Shown piece by piece: positions 60,967 through 64,000 of a stretch of DNA of 64,000 nt. Numbering within the stretch: the stretch's first letter is position 1; every line of letters begins with the position of its first letter. Made by a program: the position numbers and the translations under genes. The stretch is from Candidatus Brevundimonas colombiensis (GTDB lineage Bacteria; Pseudomonadota; Alphaproteobacteria; Caulobacterales; Caulobacteraceae), in the NCBI GenBank assembly GCA_029202665.1, contig CP119326.1:1116001-1180000 (forward strand), given 5' to 3'. Below the pieces are notes generated by a model. That model was not told the origin of the DNA, did not search any database, and saw only the letters and a program-made list of their open reading frames with translations.

Positions 60967-62331
60967 TCAGAATCCGTATTTGGCGAACAGGATCAGACGG
61001 GTCATGTCGCCGCTGGCGCCGGTCTCGATCTCGCGATCCGCGAACATCAGCTCGGCGCCCACATCAAACGCCGTAACCGGCGACCAGATCAAGTTGGCGT
61101 GGATGCTCTGAGCCGACCGGTTGGCGGCCAGGCCGGTGAAGGCGATGTCGTTGTCCACCTTCTGGCCCGACCAGATCAGGCTGGAGCGCCAGCCCGGCGC
61201 CCAGACGTGCCGATAGGCGGCGAAGCCGGCGACCACGCCGATCGCGTCCAGATCGCCCGAGGCGTTCAGCACCGCGTCGTTGGAGAAGTTCAGCCCCACA
61301 TAGCGGCCGATGCCTTCGCCCCCGGTCACCATCAGGCGCAGGTCGTCCTTGGACCCGACCTTGATCTTGGTCGAGGCCGACAGGCCCCAGCCGGTCGTGG
61401 TGGAATCGATGCTGGTCGCCGGATTCTGATACTTCAGCTGGCGCAGCAGGCCCGCGAACTGGAAATCGCCCCAGGGCCGGGACACCGCATAGCGGGCGGT
61501 GAAGTCCGGCAGGCTGTTGTCGTCGGCGACGATGCGCGCCCCGCCGCCGAACGGGGTCACGGTGGTCTCGGGGTTCTCGACCGAGACCGACAAGGGGCCG
61601 CGCGTATAGCGGACCTGAACCTGGCGGGCGAAGACCGTGCCTTCGGCCGCACCGACGAAGTCGGCGGATTCGGGCAGGACGGCGGTGTTCTGGAAGTTGG
61701 TCCATTCCTGGCCGATCAGCCAGTTGTCGATGGTGATGAATGCGCGGCGTAGGGCCGGATTGGCCGGGCTGGTCGTGCGCTGATCGCCGGCGCCGGGCAG
61801 GGTCTGGAAGTCCATCTCCATGCGCGTGCCGATCTTGTGGCCGCCCACCATCCCGTCGGTGGTCAGCCAGAAGCGGGTCTGGCGGGCGTTGAAGTCGGTG
61901 GCCGTATCCTCCTTCGATCCGCCGATGGGGATGGAGCCGGGGATGTGGAATTCGCGCAGGGCGTCGCCATTGACCGGATCCCCGCCGGAGTAGCGGCTGG
62001 CGTAGGCGTCGACCTTGACGAAGCCGCCGAACTTGACGGTGTGATCGCCGATGCGGAAACCTTCACTCAGCGTGGGAAGGGCGGCCTGCTGAGCCGGGCC
62101 CTGATTGGCGGGGGCCGCGGCGGGGCGGGTTTCCAGCCGGATGATGTCCTGGGCCTGGGCGGCCTGCTGGGTTCGCGCGGCGACGACCTCGCCCTTCAGG
62201 GCGTTCAGTTCGGCTTCCAGCTGGGCGATGCGCGCCTCCAGCGCGGCCTGGCTGGACTGGGCCGAGGCGATGCCCGGCGCGGACAACAGGGCGACGACGG
62301 CGGCGCCCGCGAAAAGGGTGGTCCTGGTCAT
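60967..62331 (-). CDS. DcaP-like trimeric porin
   Basis: A 454-residue outer-membrane protein. A signal peptide (about residues 1-24, ending ASA) is followed by a coiled coil (LEARIAQLEAELNALKGEVV, about residues 31-60), then a beta-barrel with alternating hydrophobic strands and a C-terminal Phe (YGF). This is the DcaP/porin layout used for uptake of small carboxylates. It lies 22 nt upstream of acs on the same strand, suggesting an acetate or short-acid uptake role. Confidence 0.88.
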   Translation of the reverse strand: MTRTTLFAGAAVVALLSAPGIASAQSSQAALEARIAQLEAELNALKGEVVAARTQQAAQAQDIIRLETRPAAAPANQGPAQQAALPTLSEGFRIGDHTVKFGGFVKVDAYASRYSGGDPVNGDALREFHIPGSIPIGGSKEDTATDFNARQTRFWLTTDGMVGGHKIGTRMEMDFQTLPGAGDQRTTSPANPALRRAFITIDNWLIGQEWTNFQNTAVLPESADFVGAAEGTVFARQVQVRYTRGPLSVSVENPETTVTPFGGGARIVADDNSLPDFTARYAVSRPWGDFQFAGLLRQLKYQNPATSIDSTTTGWGLSASTKIKVGSKDDLRLMVTGGEGIGRYVGLNFSNDAVLNASGDLDAIGVVAGFAAYRHVWAPGWRSSLIWSGQKVDNDIAFTGLAANRSAQSIHANLIWSPVTAFDVGAELMFADREIETGASGDMTRLILFAKYGF

Positions 62332-62393
62332 GCTGAGCTCCTCCGCGCCCGTCTCCGCAGGCGTCCTTGATCGAAGCATTCCGCCTATGTCGT

Positions 62394-62436
62394 CGCCAGA
62401 CCATTGGCCATTGGTCTAGTTTCGACCAAAGTCGAA
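62394..62436. promoter_or_regulatory. Palindromes between the porin and response-regulator genes
   Basis: CCATTGGCCATTGG is a direct repeat inside an imperfect inverted repeat (near 62400-62417), and TTCGAC-CAAA-GTCGAA (near 62421-62436) is a perfect 6-bp inverted repeat. They lie in the divergent promoter region of dcaP-acs and the response regulator gene, so may be response-regulator sites. Confidence 0.45.
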
Positions 62437-62509
62437 CGGCGCCATGATGGCGACGACGCGGCCGATCAGACGCCGCGCATGGGAACGACGTCCCAAGGGG
62501 AAGGACGCT

Positions 62510-63121
62510 ATGGATCGCATCGTCGTCGCCGACGACCACCCCCTGTTTCGCGCCGCCTTGCGCTCGGCCGTCGACAAGGCGGCGCCGGGCGCCGAGGTGA
62601 TCGAATGCGCCAGCCTGGCCGAGGCCCGGGCGGCGCTGCAGGCGGGTCCGGTGGACCTGTTGCTGCTGGACCTGAAACTGTCGGACAGCGAAGGGATGGC
62701 GGGGCTGGCGGCGTTGCGGGCCGAACATCCGGCCGCGCCCGTGGGGGTGGTCTCGGCCAGCGAGGATGCGCCGGTGGTGCGAAACGCCCTGGGTCTGGGC
62801 GCCGCCGGCTTCATTCCCAAGTCCACAGCCTTGCCGCAGATGGTCGAAGCCATCGCCGCCATTCTGGCCGGCGACGGCTGGGCCCCGGACGTGCCCGAGG
62901 CCGAGGACGACGATCTGGCCGAACGGGTGGCCAGCCTGACGCCCTCGCAACTGCGCATTCTCGAGGGGCTGAAAGCCGGGCGGCTGAACAAACAGATCGC
63001 CTTCGACCTGGGCGTGTCTGAGGCCACCATCAAGGCGCACCTGACCAGCGTCTTCCGCAAGCTGGGCGTCCAGAACCGCACCCAGGCGGTCATCTTGGCC
63101 AAGCAGATGGACCCTGGCTGA
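62510..63121 (+). CDS. LuxR-type response regulator (CrbR-like)
   Basis: A 203-residue two-component response regulator. The receiver domain has acidic Asp8/Asp9, the phosphorylation site Asp54 (LLLLDLKLSD) and Lys104 (FIPKS). The LuxR helix-turn-helix at about 137-203 (LTPSQLRILEGLKAGRLNKQIAFDLGVSEATIKAHL) follows. AAGGGGAAGGA is a strong ribosome site before the ATG at 62510. Its size, its divergence from the dcaP-acs genes and the adjacent hybrid kinase fit the CrbR-type regulator of acs. Confidence 0.9.
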   Translation: MDRIVVADDHPLFRAALRSAVDKAAPGAEVIECASLAEARAALQAGPVDLLLLDLKLSDSEGMAGLAALRAEHPAAPVGVVSASEDAPVVRNALGLGAAGFIPKSTALPQMVEAIAAILAGDGWAPDVPEAEDDDLAERVASLTPSQLRILEGLKAGRLNKQIAFDLGVSEATIKAHLTSVFRKLGVQNRTQAVILAKQMDPG

Positions 63122-64000
63122 TCAGCTGGACAGAAAGGCTTTCAGCGCCGCCGGCTTGATCGGCTTGGGCAGCAGAACGGCGCCGGCCGCCGCAGCCTGT
63201 TCGTTCAGCCCTTCGCGCGTGTCGGCGGTGACCAGGGCGATGCGGCGCACCCCGTGGGGCCGCAGCCAGTCGATGACGGCGAAGCCTTCCGGCCCGTCGC
63301 CCAGATGAAGATCGACCACGGCGGCGTCGAAAGGCCCTTTCGACGCCATGGCCGCCTCGACGCTGGAAACCAGCGTCGGCCGCGCGCCCCAGCGGGTCAG
63401 AAGGGCGTTCAGCGCCTCCAGGATCACCGGTTCGTTGTCCACGCACAGGACCCTCAGCCCCGCCAGCGGCAGTCGAACATCGTGCGACGGCGCGACCTCG
63501 GCGATCACGTCGGGCGCGCAGCGGCGCAGGTCGATGCGGAAGGTCGCCCCGGCCCCCAGGTCTGAGGTCAGCGACAGCGGATGGTCCAGCAGGCTGGACA
63601 GGCGTTTGACGATGGCCAGCCCCAGGCCCGCGCCCGGTTCGTCCACCGCCGCGCCCGGCAGGCGCACGAACTCGTTGAACACCGTCTCCTGCTGCGCCTG
63701 GGGAATGCCGCGCCCGGTGTCGCAGACCAGCAGCCGCACCGTCTCGCCGCAGCGTCGAACCCCGACCAGGACCCGGCCCCGGTCGGTGTAGCGGATCGCG
63801 TTGGCGACCAGGTTCTGCAGCATGGAGCGCAGCAGGTCGCGGTCCGACGTCACCCACAGCCGCGTCGGCGTCAGCGTCAGGCGCAGACCTTTGGCCTCGG
63901 CGACGGGTGCGAACTCGCGCCGCAGATCGTCGAACAGGCCCCCCAGCGACACCCGCGTCACATTGGTCCGCACGCCCCCGGCCTCCAGCTTGGACAGGTT
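63122..64000 (-). CDS. Hybrid histidine kinase (3' part)
   Basis: Partial gene: the frame is open to the end of the window, and the dimerisation domain is cut off just after its helix (NLSKLEAGGV at the edge). The visible 292 residues hold the ATPase (N box NLVANAIRYTD, G1 DTGRGIP, G2 GAGLGLAIVKRL) and a C-terminal receiver domain with phospho-Asp in VVDLHLGDG. The stop is directly adjacent to the response-regulator stop (convergent, no gap). Pairing with a LuxR regulator next to acs suggests a CrbS-like kinase, whose upstream part would be a solute-symporter domain. Confidence 0.88.
   Translation of the reverse strand, partial: NLSKLEAGGVRTNVTRVSLGGLFDDLRREFAPVAEAKGLRLTLTPTRLWVTSDRDLLRSMLQNLVANAIRYTDRGRVLVGVRRCGETVRLLVCDTGRGIPQAQQETVFNEFVRLPGAAVDEPGAGLGLAIVKRLSSLLDHPLSLTSDLGAGATFRIDLRRCAPDVIAEVAPSHDVRLPLAGLRVLCVDNEPVILEALNALLTRWGARPTLVSSVEAAMASKGPFDAAVVDLHLGDGPEGFAVIDWLRPHGVRRIALVTADTREGLNEQAAAAGAVLLPKPIKPAALKAFLSS

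Noticed and set aside
59004..61076. 690-codon plus-strand open frame
   Set aside because: Antisense to acs; composition typical of shadow frames, and acs has all adenylate-forming motifs.

Overview
The window is high-GC chromosomal DNA from an alphaproteobacterium, most likely Caulobacteraceae and probably Brevundimonas. I base this on remembered protein and operon similarity, on a GTTC-N7-GTTC type SOS box ahead of recA, on a ROSE-like thermometer ahead of an hsp20 gene, and on UrcA, YibQ-RppH and DcaP family genes. No database search was possible. Almost all of it is ordinary chromosome. There is no prophage, intact transposon, CRISPR array or clear defence island.

Layout. 1-1.6 kb: end of the F1 ATP synthase operon (atpD, a foreign-looking exported protein, atpC, terminator). 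1.6-13.2 kb: mixed metabolic genes (serine hydrolase, rarD, asd, zapE, mdh, SIMPL protein, HIT protein, aldo/keto reductase, epoxide-hydrolase-like protein, luciferase-like oxidoreductase). 13.3-17.5 kb: an envelope run of a lipoprotein, a class A phosphatase lacking a catalytic His, a beta-helix protein and an M28 peptidase. 17.6-22.7 kb: recA under an SOS box, then a fadB/fadA-type beta-oxidation operon with a candidate MerR-type operator. 23-31.4 kb: sugar dehydrogenase, tRNA-Met, tlpA divergent from argH-lptM-lysA, two probable metal-handling membrane proteins with palindromic operators, murI. 31.5-40.6 kb: M3 peptidase, UrcA, corA, ppc, yibQ-like gene, rppH, and hsp20 with an RpoH-type promoter and an RNA thermometer. 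40.8-49.2 kb: two tandem exported methyltransferase-like proteins with a lysophospholipase-like gene, an S41 peptidase, hisN, a Cro/C1-type regulator, small membrane and exported proteins, and an MprF-type synthase. 49.2-57.9 kb: an IS5-like transposase remnant, the SRP RNA gene ffs, nudC, kdsB, cytochrome c, a RutE-like reductase, ybaB-recR, rmuC, a membrane protein/regulator cassette, a TraB/GumN protein and tRNA-Gly. 57.9-64 kb: bile-acid-symporter family protein, then acs, a DcaP-like porin, a LuxR-type response regulator and the 3' part of a hybrid histidine kinase, together resembling an acetate-utilisation module.

Many intergenic gaps hold long inverted repeats of at least three sequence families. 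These, with the RNA elements (ffs, ROSE, the rppH leader hairpin) and operators, are the main content outside genes. The points most worth checking are the open reading frame inside the atp operon, the phosphatase with Ser in place of the catalytic His, the exported methyltransferase pair, the heat-shock control region of hsp20, the rppH leader hairpin and the metal-type palindromes.
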